Shown here piece by piece: positions 11,635-22,606 of a stretch of DNA of 64,000 nt. The position numbers and the translations under genes were made by a program. Every line of letters begins with the position of its first letter. The first letter of the stretch is position 1. The DNA is from Clonostachys chloroleuca. Its lineage: Eukaryota > Ascomycota > Sordariomycetes > Hypocreales > Bionectriaceae. Where the stretch lies: the NCBI GenBank assembly GCA_037952775.1, contig JBANAY010000003.1, positions 6,572,001 to 6,636,000 on the forward strand. The letters are read 5' to 3'. Under the pieces are notes generated by a model, which worked only from the letters and a program-made list of their open reading frames with translations, ran no database searches and was not told the DNA's origin.

Positions 11635-13203
11635 ATGCGTTTCGCGACTTCTGCTCTCTTGACTGCTGCGGCAGCCACATCGGCAACAGCTCAAAGTGTT
11701 GTGGGAACGGCATATGGGTTTGCAACGGGCGTTACGGGCGGCGGCAGTGCCACCGCCGTTACTCCCTCGTCGGCCTCGGAGCTCGCTTCGCTGCTGTCTG
11801 ACGACACTGCGCGTACGATCATCATCGACAAGGAATACGATTTCACCGGCGAGACCGCGACTGATTCTGGCTGTGACCGCAAGAGCTGCAGCGCAGACAA
11901 TGGTGGTCAGCTGTATCTCGGAACCTTGTCTTGCGGAGGTTCCGACAATGTAGCCGTCAGCTCTATCACGTACGACGTCGCTGGAACCAAGCCTCTTTCC
12001 GTTGGTAGCAACAAGAGCATTCTCGGTGTCAACGGCAAGGGTGTCCTCAAAGGAAAGGGACTGTCTCTGAAATCGGGGGCCAGCAATGTTATTATTCAAG
12101 GAATCGAAATCACCGACCTCAACCCTGGCATTGTCTGGGGAGGCGATGCTCTTGAATTCAAGGGGAAGAACGATGGTGTTTGGGTGGACCACAACAAATT
12201 CAGCCTGGTCGGCCGCATGTTTATCGTCACCCACTACGATGCCACCCGACTGACCGTCTCCAACAACGAGTTTGATGGAACAACTACCACCTCGGCTTCC
12301 TGCAATTCACAGCACTACTGGACCGCGATGTTCTACGGTGATGGTGACCAAGTCACGCTCGATAAGAACTATTTCCACAATGTTTCAGGTCGCGCTCCCA
12401 AACTTGGCGAGCCGAGCGTGAAGGGAACTTTCCAAGCTGTGAACAATTACTTCAGCAACATGCAAGGCCATGCATTTGACGCGTACGACGGTGCTACTGC
12501 TCTCATTGAAGGCAACGTCTTCGATAATGTCAAGACCCCCTTTACCGACCAGGCTGCAACTGTCTCCACAGTCTTCAGCGCAGACTCATCCTCAGCATCC
12601 TCTTGTTCAAGTGCTCTCGGCCGCGCCTGTGTTGCCAATAGCGCTTCCAATGGAAGTGGAAAGCTGCCTACTCTGTCTTCTACCAGCTCTCTCAGTTCCT
12701 TCAAATCCACATACCTAGTTGATCCCATTGCCGTTGACAAGGTTGCTAGCCATGTGCAGGGCAATGCTGGTCCTTCCAACTTGGGATCAAGCTCTGGGGG
12801 GTCCGACAGTGGAAACGACTCAACACCTGTCTCGTCTTCGGTTGCCGTCTCTTCATCAGCTCCCACCGCTACTACCTTGTCATTGGTCCCCTCTACTACT
12901 TCAGCCCCAACGGCAACCGCTTCCCCTGTCCAAACTTCAGCTCCTGTCTCCGGTGGTGACTCTGAAAGTGGTGATGACAACTGCAGCGATGATGGTTCGT
13001 CCGGCAGTGAGGAGGACACCAGTGGATCCAATGACAGCACAGAAATTGCCCCTTACGGCCAATGTGGTGGTCAAGGTTATACAGGAACTGGTAAATGTGC
13101 TTCAGGCACTTCTTGTGTCAGCCACAACGAGTGGTACTCTCAATGCTTGAGCTCTAGTGCCCGGCGCAGAAAGAGAGGTCTTGTCATGGGAACACTCTTC
13201 TAA
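11635..13203 (+). CDS. Pectin lyase (PL1) with C-terminal CBM1
   Basis: Intronless, 522 residues, secreted (signal peptide about residues 1-19, ending SATAQS). The PL1 beta-helix region shows the pectin lyase landmarks: [13 protein letters not shown] with the conserved aspartate, [16 protein letters not shown] with a conserved arginine, [15 protein letters not shown], and [11 protein letters not shown] with the catalytic-type arginine. Pectin lyases cleave methyl-esterified homogalacturonan by beta-elimination outside the cell. After about residue 380 comes a Ser/Thr/Pro- and Asp/Gly-rich linker, then a CBM1 ([12 protein letters not shown] through YSQCL, about residues 471-503) that should bind cellulose. 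The CBM1 is not the extreme end: a basic ARRRKRG tail of about 19 residues follows. Domain calls firm; pectin versus pectate preference is inferred from motifs. Confidence 0.9.
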   Translation: MRFATSALLTAAAATSATAQSVVGTAYGFATGVTGGGSATAVTPSSASELASLLSDDTARTIIIDKEYDFTGETATDSGCDRKSCSADNGGQLYLGTLSCGGSDNVAVSSITYDVAGTKPLSVGSNKSILGVNGKGVLKGKGLSLKSGASNVIIQGIEITDLNPGIVWGGDALEFKGKNDGVWVDHNKFSLVGRMFIVTHYDATRLTVSNNEFDGTTTTSASCNSQHYWTAMFYGDGDQVTLDKNYFHNVSGRAPKLGEPSVKGTFQAVNNYFSNMQGHAFDAYDGATALIEGNVFDNVKTPFTDQAATVSTVFSADSSSASSCSSALGRACVANSASNGSGKLPTLSSTSSLSSFKSTYLVDPIAVDKVASHVQGNAGPSNLGSSSGGSDSGNDSTPVSSSVAVSSSAPTATTLSLVPSTTSAPTATASPVQTSAPVSGGDSESGDDNCSDDGSSGSEEDTSGSNDSTEIAPYGQCGGQGYTGTGKCASGTSCVSHNEWYSQCLSSSARRRKRGLVMGTLF

Positions 13204-13334
13204 GTCAATAGATTCCTTGTTGGTAGAGACAATCTTCATACAAGAATTAATATAGAACAATATCGACTTTGAGATAAATCTAATTGAGCAACTGGTATAT
13301 TCTAGAATCTAGCCACGCCTTGAGTTTCAACAAT

Positions 13335-14441
13335 CTATGCCTGAGCCAGCCTACTTGCTAGGTATTCCTTGCTGAAAGGGTAGTCTAAATACCCAATCTT
13401 TGACTGAGGGATATAGAAGGTGTTGCGGTTATAAGGACTCAGCTGCAATCCCTCCTTAATACGGTACACAAGGTCCGGGTTCGAGATGAAGTACCTCCCA
13501 AACATAACGACAATGCTCTTGTTAGGGTGCTCTACATCCACAACATTGCGAGCGGTGTCGGGATTATACCCTCCTGCTAGGAGAATGGGTCCATCCCAGA
13601 GGTTATAAACAAAGTCGAGCGACTCAGTGCTTGAAATATCCTCTGCGCCGGAGACCCGTGATTCAACCACATGAAGAAACGCAAGTTTTAGCTCTTGTGC
13701 TTTCTTGATGAGGTCCGAAAATTGGGGGATTGGGTCCTTCATTTTCACGCCCTGGAACGTACTCCAGGGACTGATGCGGAACCCAACACGCTCAGCTCCA
13801 ACAGCGTCAACCATTACCTTCATGACTTCATGAGGAAAACGAGACCTGTTTTCCACACTGCCGCCGTATTCATCGTCTCGCTGGTTGCTGACATCTTGTA
13901 GGAACTGGTCAAGAAGATAGCCATTTGCAACATGACACTCAACGCCATCAAAGCCGGCCTCTATGGCGTTCCTCGATGCGTCTGCAAAATCCTGGGTGGT
14001 TTTCCGTATCTCCTCAATGGTCATGGCGCGAGGAACTGGCGCATCCGGCGAGAACGGAATAGCGCTGGGGCCGAGAATCGGAATGCCTTCCTTGGCCGAA
14101 GTCTCAGCTGAGGCCGCACGACCAGCTAAAAAGAGCTGACAGTATATGAAGCTGCCTCGGCGGTGAACCTCGTCCGTGATGTCTCGCCACCCCTCAATCT
14201 GTTCCCGGCTCCAAATTCCGGGTGCATTGTCAAAGGTGCCGCATGCAGATGAGGCAAAGGTCCCCTCGACGAGAATCAATGTGCCTGGAACAGCGGCCCG
14301 TTGCACATAGTATTCTTTCATAAGCGGCGTTGGGACACGATCGTCCGTGGCCCTGAGGCGAGTGAGTGAAGGCATGCCGATGCGATGCGAGACTTCAATA
14401 TTGCCTATCTTGAGAGGCTTGAAGAGGCGAGATTCAGACAT
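13335..14441 (-). CDS. Old Yellow Enzyme-type NADH:flavin oxidoreductase
   Basis: Single exon, 368 residues. A TIM-barrel FMN enzyme of the OYE family: N-terminal LFKPLKIGNIEVSHRIGMP, the active-site block GVECHVANGYLLDQFLQD with the substrate-binding His and Asn three residues apart and the following Tyr, then NQRDDEYGGSVENRSRF, and a C-terminal FGRYFISNPDLVYRI phosphate-binding block. Such enzymes reduce activated C=C bonds using NAD(P)H. The stop lies 131 bp from the end of the convergent pectin lyase. Fungal OYEs often sit in detoxification or secondary-metabolite contexts; no clear partner is visible here apart from the neighbouring regulator at 15.0-16.7 kb. Confidence 0.9.
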   Translation of the reverse strand: MSESRLFKPLKIGNIEVSHRIGMPSLTRLRATDDRVPTPLMKEYYVQRAAVPGTLILVEGTFASSACGTFDNAPGIWSREQIEGWRDITDEVHRRGSFIYCQLFLAGRAASAETSAKEGIPILGPSAIPFSPDAPVPRAMTIEEIRKTTQDFADASRNAIEAGFDGVECHVANGYLLDQFLQDVSNQRDDEYGGSVENRSRFPHEVMKVMVDAVGAERVGFRISPWSTFQGVKMKDPIPQFSDLIKKAQELKLAFLHVVESRVSGAEDISSTESLDFVYNLWDGPILLAGGYNPDTARNVVDVEHPNKSIVVMFGRYFISNPDLVYRIKEGLQLSPYNRNTFYIPQSKIGYLDYPFSKEYLASRLAQA

Positions 14442-15026
14442 GGTGGAAGGTAGGAGTCGATTGCAAAAATACTAGAAATGGATCTAATTTGCAACTTGCT
14501 TGTTGTTTGAATGTCGATGGAACGAGAGTCTGAGGGGGACAAACTGGTGGGCTTTTATACAATTAATCAGTACAAGGCATTGCAAAAATCAACTCAATGC
14601 TTCATTCTATCTTTCGAATGAGGTTCTAGATTTATCAGCAATATTTGCAAACGCTATATCACATAGTGGCGACAGCTTCAGTTTGCGGAACTAACATATT
14701 TCCATTCAAGGGAATGAGGTGATGCCGCCGCTGGCTTGCTACAAAGACTTAAAGCGTAGTAGCCAATAAGATCATGTAGCATTTACCGGGGTGAAGTGTA
14801 AACAGGAAACATCATACTGCTTAAAACGGAATGGCTTCGTTTAATCTCCCTTCCAATCCGCCAACTTCTCCACCAGAACACTCTCGGTGCCCGTATAATA
14901 ATAGCAGGACTACGTTAGGGAATCGTTGGATGTGATTGGTGCAGCCGGCTTGGCACGTTGTCGGATCTAAGGAGGCTAGGACCGTACGATGATTTTCTCT
15001 ATTTGTGCCAGGTTTATATGACTACA
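14442..15026. other. Intergenic, promoter side of the OYE gene
   Basis: No supported gene. It should contain the OYE promoter, which reads leftward, and the 3' end of the regulator gene that starts at 16703. Nothing distinctive was seen. Confidence 0.45.
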
Positions 15027-16703
15027 CTATCTTGCTTGATATGCCTCTTCCCAAAATCCTCTTACTTGCGATAGAAAGGCCTTATCTGACCATATAAACT
15101 GCTTCATACTGGTGAGAACGTCTGGCCATTCATCATACCTATTCTCGAATCTAGATGCACGATTTAAATTTAGTAGCATCAGATATTGTTCACGAATATC
15201 TCCTGATGGGGCAAAAGCACCACCAATGTAGATAAGCCAGAGCAGTAGATCGGGATGAGAATCCCACATGGAATTTATATTCTCCTGTTGCAGCTTTTGC
15301 AGCAACTTCAATGAAAGTTGTGACTGTGTTTCTCCAAGTCAGTGAAGTTCGATATACGCCAATAGTGAAATGCTAAGATGTAGGAATTACCGGAAACACC
15401 GAAGCTCTCCAAATTTTGCAACGTAGCATGGTTGAGCATAGATAAGCAGCAATGTTACAACACTCCAAGAAACCCGAAGTGCTTGGTATGCTGACCAGCC
15501 TCGACTGAATGGAGGCTTGGTGATTGTCAACCTGCGCCATCGACATGCTATCCTCTGATTCGAAATAGGTAGAGTCCCTGACATTCTGCAGAGAGTGAAT
15601 ATCTTCTAGTATTTCGATGAACTCTGGGTTTAGATGTTGGAGCACTCTCTGGAACCCAGGCTGTAAAACAAAATCATTTGGGGCAAATGGGTCTCTTCTC
15701 CAGCGAAGCTCAGTGAATGTTTCATGGTTCACGATCCGTTTAGATCCAGTCATGACGCTTGAATTAAGATCTTGCCTATATGCCATGTGAGTATACCGCA
15801 ATCTCGTCCTCATGATTGAAATTCAACATGGAGTGACATTTACCAGAAAATGGCTCGTTTAATTGCCTCCGTCAGATGAATTCCTTGGCTTTGGCATACT
15901 CCAAGAAGATGTTGAATAGCATTCATATGAAACTGGACCTGAATCGGCATTGAAAGACGAGCCTTTCAGAGTCAAAAGATTAGCTTTGTCTAAGCCTTTC
16001 ATATCAAGATATCTGGGATAGATGGGTACAGACCTCAATTCCCGCAAGCAGGACGATGGATGCCAAGGTGGATTCAGAGGTAGCCACATCTAGACAACTC
16101 ATTCTCTCCTTTATTGTGTTAATAGCCTTGTTTTGAAAATTCAGACCAGCAATGCCGAGTGCCCCATTCGTGGCGAGAGAAAATGTGAGCATTGCTGCAC
16201 TGTGGAGCGCAGGATCACCTGGACGAGCCCGAAACACTTGGATGAAATTGAAAAGAACGAGCTCATCCGCAATACTGAAGATTGGCTCCGCAGAGTGCTC
16301 GGTTTTGCCTGCATTCATCCGTGAGCAGTAGGTAGGGCAATGTCCACTTGAGAAACCTACTCTGGCTTAAACATGTTTGTAATCTCGATGATCCAGAATC
16401 TAGAATACGAATCAAGTCGATTGCAGTACCTGTACATTTCACTTCGGGCAATTCGATCATACGATGGAATTGTGTCTTTTTCGATGTTATAGCCCGACTC
16501 GAATCTTGACTCCATGACAGAAGGCGGAAATTAAGCCCAGACTTTTGCTGCGCCTTTCGTTTTCTCTCAAGAGCATGTTTTATGGCATGGGATCGAGCTA
16601 ACCGTTTATTTTTGCGATCTTCCACACCATCCGGACATTGAATTGAGACAAAGCGAAAGTTGCCTGGATTGCTGGTCAGACGCATCTCAAGATGGAGCGA
16701 CAT
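15027..16703 (-). CDS. Fungal-specific regulator-like protein without a zinc cluster
   Basis: Five exons by phase: 16703-16409, 16356-16034, 15938-15844, 15775-15391, 15323-15027; introns 52, 95, 68 and 67 nt; 464 residues. The first join is the least certain. The N-terminus has the FRFVSIQCPDGVEDRKNKR block followed by a basic RSHAIKHALERKRKAQQK stretch, typical of a large ascomycete family that resembles the regulatory half of Zn2Cys6 factors (Fungal_trans_2/DUF3468 type) but lacks the six-cysteine cluster. The EPIFSIADELVLFNF and VQFHMNAIQHLLGV blocks fit that family. DNA binding is therefore doubtful; the basic stretch could be a nuclear signal or a weak DNA contact. It is next to the Old Yellow Enzyme gene, but co-regulation is only a guess. 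Confidence 0.7.
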
Positions 16704-17215
16704 ACTGTCCCGCTACGACTGGGTCTAGGAAGAATGACTTACTATCGGTCGCCATTTTTTCCCCCTCTCGGCTCTGTTAAAGGGATGTCTATGTCCAAAT
16801 GTTGACATGGGACATTGGTTGACGAAAGGAGAAACCGGAGATCGGCGGAGCTTCCATCATCCGCAAGTCTTTGCTGACAAATACACAAAGCCAAGGGAAC
16901 AGTTGGCCTACCCTATAAGCTAGCTCGACATTTTTACCTTGCAGCAAAATATTCCAACGCATTCACTTTAAAGGGTATTCTCAAGGAGATTATGATCAGG
17001 AAGGTATTAGACTAGGTAACTGGGTCAACCATGACATCGAAAAGGTACCGCTTGCTGGCAATGATCAGGACATTTCGAGAAGTGTGTAGATCATGGAATG
17101 TAAAAATATCAATACGGAGAGTACAAATGATCGTAATATTACCTCCAAGCTTTATGACCTCTTTGCATATCGTTATCCTCGACATTGAATCTCCAAGGGA
17201 TGGATTATATAAGAA
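16704..17215. other. Intergenic, no supported gene
   Basis: AT-rich stretch between two minus-strand regulator genes. It should hold the promoter of the 15.0-16.7 kb gene and the 3' end of the next one. No distinctive element seen. Confidence 0.45.
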
Positions 17216-19496
17216 CTAGAACGACCGACTAGCAAGCCACGAAAGTGTAACTGACAACTGCTCAATGCCCCCTCCTTGATCCGACCACGTATCCAGCCGA
17301 TCCTTCACCTTGATCACATAGTCTTGCCAATTGATCGGTATCTCGATATATTTTGTCGATTCTGCGTCAAGATTCTTTGCTCGAGCCGCAGCAAGTAGGC
17401 ACAGAGCGTGATTGAAACGCACACGACATGCGATCCATGAGCCACAGTGACGGTAGAACGGCTTTTCTGTCTCAATGCGATAAGCATTCAAACGGAGACC
17501 CAGAGAAGCTTTTGCGCCATAAAGACGCATTTGCGGGATTGTCAGCTGCGTCGCATGGTCATGAATGCAGATATACAAAAATGCTCGGCAAAGTAGCTCT
17601 CTAACTTCAACATATCGCTCTCGCATCAGCTTGACCAGCTCTGGCTCGGCTTCGGAGGGGAGTGAATCGGGAGGGAGATTGAAATAGAGACAAGGGGGTA
17701 AGCATTCCAGCCACCTCTGGAGCTGCTCTTCCAGCTGCGTGAATTTTTCGGCCACCATCCTTGCTCCAGATGAATCAAGATTTGGCGAGAGCTTAGTCGC
17801 CGCGTTTCGGGCACGGTTGAGCAGTCGCCGCAGTGATATTTCAGCAAGAAAGTAATAAAAGGCCGTCGGTGGGCAGTTGCGCCTGTCTCGAGCGTGGCAA
17901 ACAAATAACCGCGATGTCGGGGTCTCTGACGGAAAGCTAGGGAGCTGAAATGAGAACTGCGAATCCTGAAGGGTGCAGAGAGGCAAATTTGGGAGTTCAT
18001 ATCGCATTTCACTTGACGTCCTTTATTAGATATTTGACAGCAAAAAGGGAACAAGCAGACCTACCACTCTGCCTTCATACAAGTCCAGAATAAACGCTGC
18101 TCGAGGCCTTTTAGGTTATAATTAGCGCCGCCTATTAGTTGAGAATCTGCCTTCTTGCGTACTTAGCTCTTGTTGAGACCTCTCGCTACCGTCAAGTGCT
18201 TGCTTTTGGTGATATGTTTCCCAGAGCATAGACGCGGTTCGGAACATCTTCCACCCCTGTATTGGTTCAAAATTATACCAGTACCAAGAACTGGGGCTCG
18301 ACGTGTTAGATATACTGTAGTGTTGCCTCTTGCTCTTGGAGACTCACCCCATGAGACAGTAACATGAAACCCCAAGCAGAGAGTCGTCTTGCAAAGCGTA
18401 AGACATCCGACTTTGAGCCATAGCAAAGTAAATAGAGGATTCTTTGAACCGATGCTCAGGCACCGCAACTGTATGAGCAGGGCTGCCGTTTTCAGCATTC
18501 GGAGTGGAACGCCGTTCATCTTCAGGATAGTTGCCCCAGATGGCAGCTAACGCGAAAATAGAGAGCACAAAGCATGACGCAACGGAATCTTTCAGCCCAT
18601 CACGCAAAACTTCGAGCACTAAGTCATCGAACGTCTCATTGTCAACGAAGGGCGTCAATGGCTCAAACTTTGACAAGTATATGTCGCGTAACTCAAGAAT
18701 GCGTTCCGGTGATGGATGCAAAAATTCTAGAGACGAAGCGTGGGGTTAACATCATCAATATCCAGGTTTGTTCTTGAAAGGAAGAAAAAAGCAACAAACC
18801 ATTGGAATAGGGGCTCATTTTGGCAGAGAAAACTGAGGCCGGAAACGTCCTGATGGGTTTGTCGGCAGGGAATATATTCCATTTCAGAATATCGTCCGAC
18901 GCTGTGATTGGAGTCGAGAGGACATCTTTCCGTGAATGAGCTTCTATCTCATCACCAGTCTCATCGAATTGTATATCGTGTGGTCCAGATGGATGCCTAT
19001 TTGTACTGTTATTGCTAAGACCTCCTTGGGCCGAGAGGTTCGCAATGAGCTGGCCTTGGTCCTCAATGGCTTTCAATATTTTCCCGCCCAATATCTCAAA
19101 TCTAACGAAAGATTGTTAGCCAGTTGATAATCATGGGTAGGGCCAAGTTGGCGTCGTATTCACCTACACTGATGATGGGTCTTTGTCCGGGTATAAACAA
19201 CGCCTGCCTCGCTTCTGACATTTAGCACAGCTTGGGCGAGTCGCATCACAGCGGGTTTTGCTGATTCTACAAGCGTCACATGCTACAGCAGTTCTGGTCT
19301 GCTGCACTCTCTCGGTTTCAGTATGCAAGTCAGCCAGCCTAGGACGTTTCCTTCGTGTGGCGACCATCTCGATGGATGGTGTGAACTCTGATACATTTGC
19401 TTCTGGAGTTGACATCACCATTGAGAGATCCTGTGCGGACATAGGGATGTGGTTCGGAGAAGACTTACTTGTATTGATGAATCTTACCGTTCTCAT
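17216..19496 (-). CDS. Zn2Cys6 transcription factor, six exons
   Basis: Exons 19496-19168, 19101-18800, 18726-18348, 18290-18163, 18107-18065, 18011-17216; introns 66, 73, 57, 55 and 53 nt, all GT-AG and phase-consistent; 658 residues. The zinc cluster CDACRISKTRCDATRPSCAK and its continuation sit near residues 72-99 (C-x2-C-x6-C-x6-C-x2-C-x6-C). The fungal-specific regulatory domain follows: the ELRDIYLSKFEPLTPFVDNE block, a YWYNFEPIQGWKMFRTASM block in exon 4 and LEQRLFWTCMKAECEMRYE across the exon 5-6 join. Near the start, a 42-nt GTAAGT...CAG segment (within about 19472-19430) could be an in-frame optional intron. It faces away from the PhyH dioxygenase gene, sharing a 752-bp divergent promoter that holds a 17-bp direct repeat. 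Confidence 0.88.
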
Positions 19497-20248
19497 GAAG
19501 AGCTAGCCCCTTCCCGGAACTGACTTTCAGAAAAGTACGCGTCAAAAGATCCTTGCATTGCTTACATTGCGCGAATGGTGAAAGGGATTACCCCGCATTT
19601 GATCTCTCCCGATCTCGCTCTTTGCAAGAGATGACTGTCAAGCGACGGTAGAGGAAATATTGCAACATAACATCTCGAGATAGTGCATTCCCTACGTATA
19701 GTTGACGTAACCGGTTTCGTAATGTGAAGATGACTTGCTAAACTGTTGAGTTACGATCATCTACGTGAGAAAAAGCTGGTCATTTGATGTTTTTGATTAG
19801 CTGGATAGGAACCACTGCTGCAACGAATTGAGTGAAAATAATCACATTAACTTTTTGTCTGCAGAATTGGGTATCTAATGATGCCCGAATACAAGATAAC
19901 GAGGCGATTTGTCATGTGAGTGCGGCGGAGGCTCCCCGACTATATCACCTTGAAAGCTGCAATACGACGCTGCGACATACGGCGGAGGCTCCCCGAATGT
20001 CTCTGATTGGCCGACACTTTGTCTGCTCCGACCATCACGATGTGCGTGAGGACCGGAAATAATTAAGAACACAAGAAGAAGGACTGTAGCAAGGATTAGA
20101 AGTCGCTCTATTTAAACAGACGGTGGCCCTCCTAGGATATGATTGCAATAACAGCTCAACAAGACTGAAAAAAGCAAGGATTCACCAAATTCAGTCACTT
20201 TAATCTGCCAGTATCCAGCGTACCAAGCATTTCATCTTTCTATCTAAC
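19497..20248. promoter_or_regulatory. Divergent promoter between Zn2Cys6 gene and PhyH dioxygenase
   Basis: About 750 bp with no gene. It contains the paired 17-bp repeat listed next and, about 140 bp before the dioxygenase ATG, a TATA-like CTATTTAAAC (about 20107-20116). The layout of regulator and enzyme on either side suggests joint control; this is inference. Confidence 0.55.
19923..19996. repeat. Two copies of a 17-bp repeat with a GGAG-N-CTCC dyad
   Basis: CGGCGGAGGCTCCCCGA occurs exactly at 19923-19939 and again at 19980-19996, 57 bp apart start to start. Inside each copy GGAG-G-CTCC is an odd-length inverted repeat, and CGG triplets, the half-site of Zn2Cys6 factors, flank it. It sits about 250-325 bp before the dioxygenase start. 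Exact duplication in an otherwise unrepetitive promoter argues for a protein-binding site; the binding factor is not known. Confidence 0.75.
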
Positions 20249-21427
20249 ATGGCTACCCCAGAGATCAAGAATGTTATCGACAGCAAGACCTTCAAGGTCT
20301 TGACCCCCGAACAGATTGAATCATTCATGAAATTCGGGTACCTTCGCCTTCCTGGAGCCATCCCTATCGAGAATTGCGATCGCTGGACGGAGCACGTCTG
20401 GGAACGTCTAGGGATGGACCCCAATGATAAATCCACCTGGCATACTGAGCGAAACCACATGGCTAAGTTGGGTGTGATTCCCGCCAAGGAGATTGCGCCG
20501 CTTGCCTGGGAGGCAATATGCGAGCTTTGCGGAGGAGAGGACAGGATTGCTAAAGGTGGTGAAATGTGGACGAACGGGTTCATCGTGAACTTGGGCAGCG
20601 AGGAGATCGAGGGGAGAACCACTCCGCCCAAGGATCTAGAGCTGTGGCATGTTGACGGTGACTTCTTTGTCCACTTTCTTGATAGCCCGGAGCAAGCCTT
20701 GCTAGTCATTCCATGCTGGACTGACGTTGAATCAAATGGAGGCGCTACCTGGATCTGTGATCAAGGCCCGAAAAGGATCGGAAAACATCTGGTATGGTCT
20801 ACTGCTAAATTTCTTGGCGGCATTCCCGCTGTAATTTGAAAAGATGGCTGACGACTAAACAGTTTGAGCATCCGGAAGGTTTGAGCCCTGTGATGAGGGC
20901 CCGGGATGAGCCTTACAAGCCTTATGCCTCTTACGATCATTGCGTTTCGGTCATTCGTGATTGCCCGGACGAAAGCTTTCATGAGATGACGGGCAAGAAG
21001 GGGGATGTTATCCTCATGCATCCACTTACCCTCCACAGCGTCAGCCGAAATGGCCGACGTCTCAAACGTAAGCACTCGCCTCGTTTTTGTTATTTTTAAT
21101 TGTCTATTCCCAGATATCAGAGCGGCTCACATGTCTTCAGGCATCATTTCCAACCCACCCGTCTCTCTTGCGGCGCCATTTCAGTTCAATCGAGCGAACA
21201 AAGCTGATCACAGTCTCATTGAGCTTAAAACTATACAAGATGTCGGTGGTGGGTTCGAGAAGTTCAGGGATTGGAAGATTACTGGTGCACGGGAAAAGTT
21301 TGCCCCCTTGACTGTTCCTGACAAAGAGAAGGCCCGTGACCGAGAGGTGCAGAGACTTCTTGACTTGGGCATCGCAGTTGGGGAGCCCATCAGCCAGATG
21401 CCTCACTCTATGGTCTATTCGTCTTGA
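20249..21427 (+). CDS. PhyH-family Fe(II)/2-oxoglutarate dioxygenase
   Basis: Three exons, 20249-20791, 20863-21067, 21114-21427; introns 71 and 46 nt; 353 residues. The family signature is the HxD pair in LELWHVDGDFF (about residues 132-142) with the distal histidine in LTLHSVSRNGRR, where the nearby arginine would bind 2-oxoglutarate. An N-terminal GYLRLPGAIP block is typical of phytanoyl-CoA dioxygenase relatives. Fungal members hydroxylate, desaturate or rearrange small molecules in secondary metabolism or degrade lipids and aromatics; the substrate cannot be read here. Its promoter carries the paired 17-bp repeat. The convergent neighbour is a SnoaL-like protein, and two Zn2Cys6 genes flank the pair. 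Confidence 0.88.
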
Positions 21428-21699
21428 ATAATTTCGGAATGCAAGCAAATAGCATCATGTAGTTGTCCTTCTCTAAAGGGGCAATTACACATGGCATTCA
21501 ACCTTATTGAAAACCTCTTAAATGACGCTTGTAGTTAGCTATCGGGGTTTGTTAAACAAGAAACAGGATTTAATATGAAATGTATCACTGTACCATCTAT
21601 AACAACCTAAGATTATCCATAAAGGGATCTTGAAAGTACTATTTGCAGGCATGTCTTAACCATATACTATCATTCCACCTTCATACCAACGGCCACTTC

Positions 21700-22185
21700 T
21701 TAATGTTGCTTTGGCATCATGACTGACGGGTCTCCCTCTCTCCAGATGACCTTCAATCCAAACTTCTTGATTTTCCATTCATTTGCATCATTCTTCACAA
21801 GATCAAGTGAATATTGCCCACCGACCAGGAATTTGGGCCCATCTGGCTCTCGGCCCCTCCCAGGAGGGCAATGCTGAGCCAACGATGTGGCAGTGAGGAA
21901 GGCGGTATTCGCTCCGTCCTTGAGATCCACACGGACATTGCTCACATTGTGAGTGGTGTCCATGGGCCCAACCATTTCGAAGATGTGTTTTCGGATCAGG
22001 GCGAGATTGGGGAGAGCTTTGAGTTCGCCGTCGTGGATCTCGGCCGAGGCGTCTTCTCCAGCCCACACGGAGTTGAAGAGCTCGAGATCGTTCAGATCGC
22101 AGGCAATGGCAACGCGGGAAAGGACGTCGACGATGGCCTCACGGGGGGTGAGAGACTCAAGGTGGATGGCTACTGTGGAAGACAT
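21700..22185 (-). CDS. SnoaL/NTF2-like small protein
   Basis: 161 residues from the ATG at 22185; the frame is open further upstream, but only through a non-ATG codon. The sequence fits the SnoaL-like/NTF2 fold: a helix with TPREAIVDVLSRVAIACD, then LNDLELFNSVWAGEDA, a middle HIFEMVGPMDTTHNVSNVRV and a final beta-rich ...YSLDLVKNDANEWKIKKFGLKVIW. Such folds serve as cyclases, isomerases, hydrolases or small-molecule binders, often in natural-product pathways. The gene is convergent with the PhyH dioxygenase (272 bp between stops) and divergent from the Zn2Cys6 gene at 22607 across 421 bp, so the group may form a small pathway. Fold fairly sure, function unknown. Confidence 0.75.
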   Translation of the reverse strand: MSSTVAIHLESLTPREAIVDVLSRVAIACDLNDLELFNSVWAGEDASAEIHDGELKALPNLALIRKHIFEMVGPMDTTHNVSNVRVDLKDGANTAFLTATSLAQHCPPGRGREPDGPKFLVGGQYSLDLVKNDANEWKIKKFGLKVIWREGDPSVMMPKQH

Positions 22186-22606
22186 TGTGATGATTCTGGC
22201 TTGAAGATGAAGCAAAAGAAGGGTTGTGGTGTTAGATGAGCCTTTGGGGATGTATCTGAGATTGATGTTTCCGATTGAAGGTTGCCGAGGACACCAGGTA
22301 TATAGCGCTTTGGATTGATCTTAATCTGATGAGCTGTTTGTAGTTTCTGATGCCTTGAATCCAAAGATTCTCATTTCCCTTTTATAATAATGGCTAGACA
22401 CCCTCTTAGACTCCGACATGCTGTAAATGCCGGAGGTGTGGGTTGGTGTAAGCAACGGGTATTAGCAAAGCCCGTGATCGCCATAAAACCGGCACCATCG
22501 GCGTTTTCATTATCACCGTATACATATCCTCCGGCAACCCCAGAAAATCTCCGGCATCTCTGGAAATTTCACTCTCACGGTAAATACTTGCAAGCAGACA
22601 AGCATC
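22186..22606. promoter_or_regulatory. Divergent promoter with three CTCCGGCA/TGCCGGAG sites
   Basis: This 421-bp divergent region carries TGCCGGAG at 22428-22435 and CTCCGGCA at 22529-22536 and 22549-22556. The last two are direct repeats exactly 20 bp apart, about two helical turns. Each contains the CGGAG/CTCCG core also present in the dioxygenase promoter repeat. They lie before the Zn2Cys6 gene and could serve autoregulation or control of both flanking genes. Confidence 0.6.

Noticed and set aside
12447..13040. Long open frame antisense to the pectin lyase
   Set aside because: It mirrors the Ser/Thr/Pro-rich linker of the sense gene, which keeps the antisense frame open by composition.
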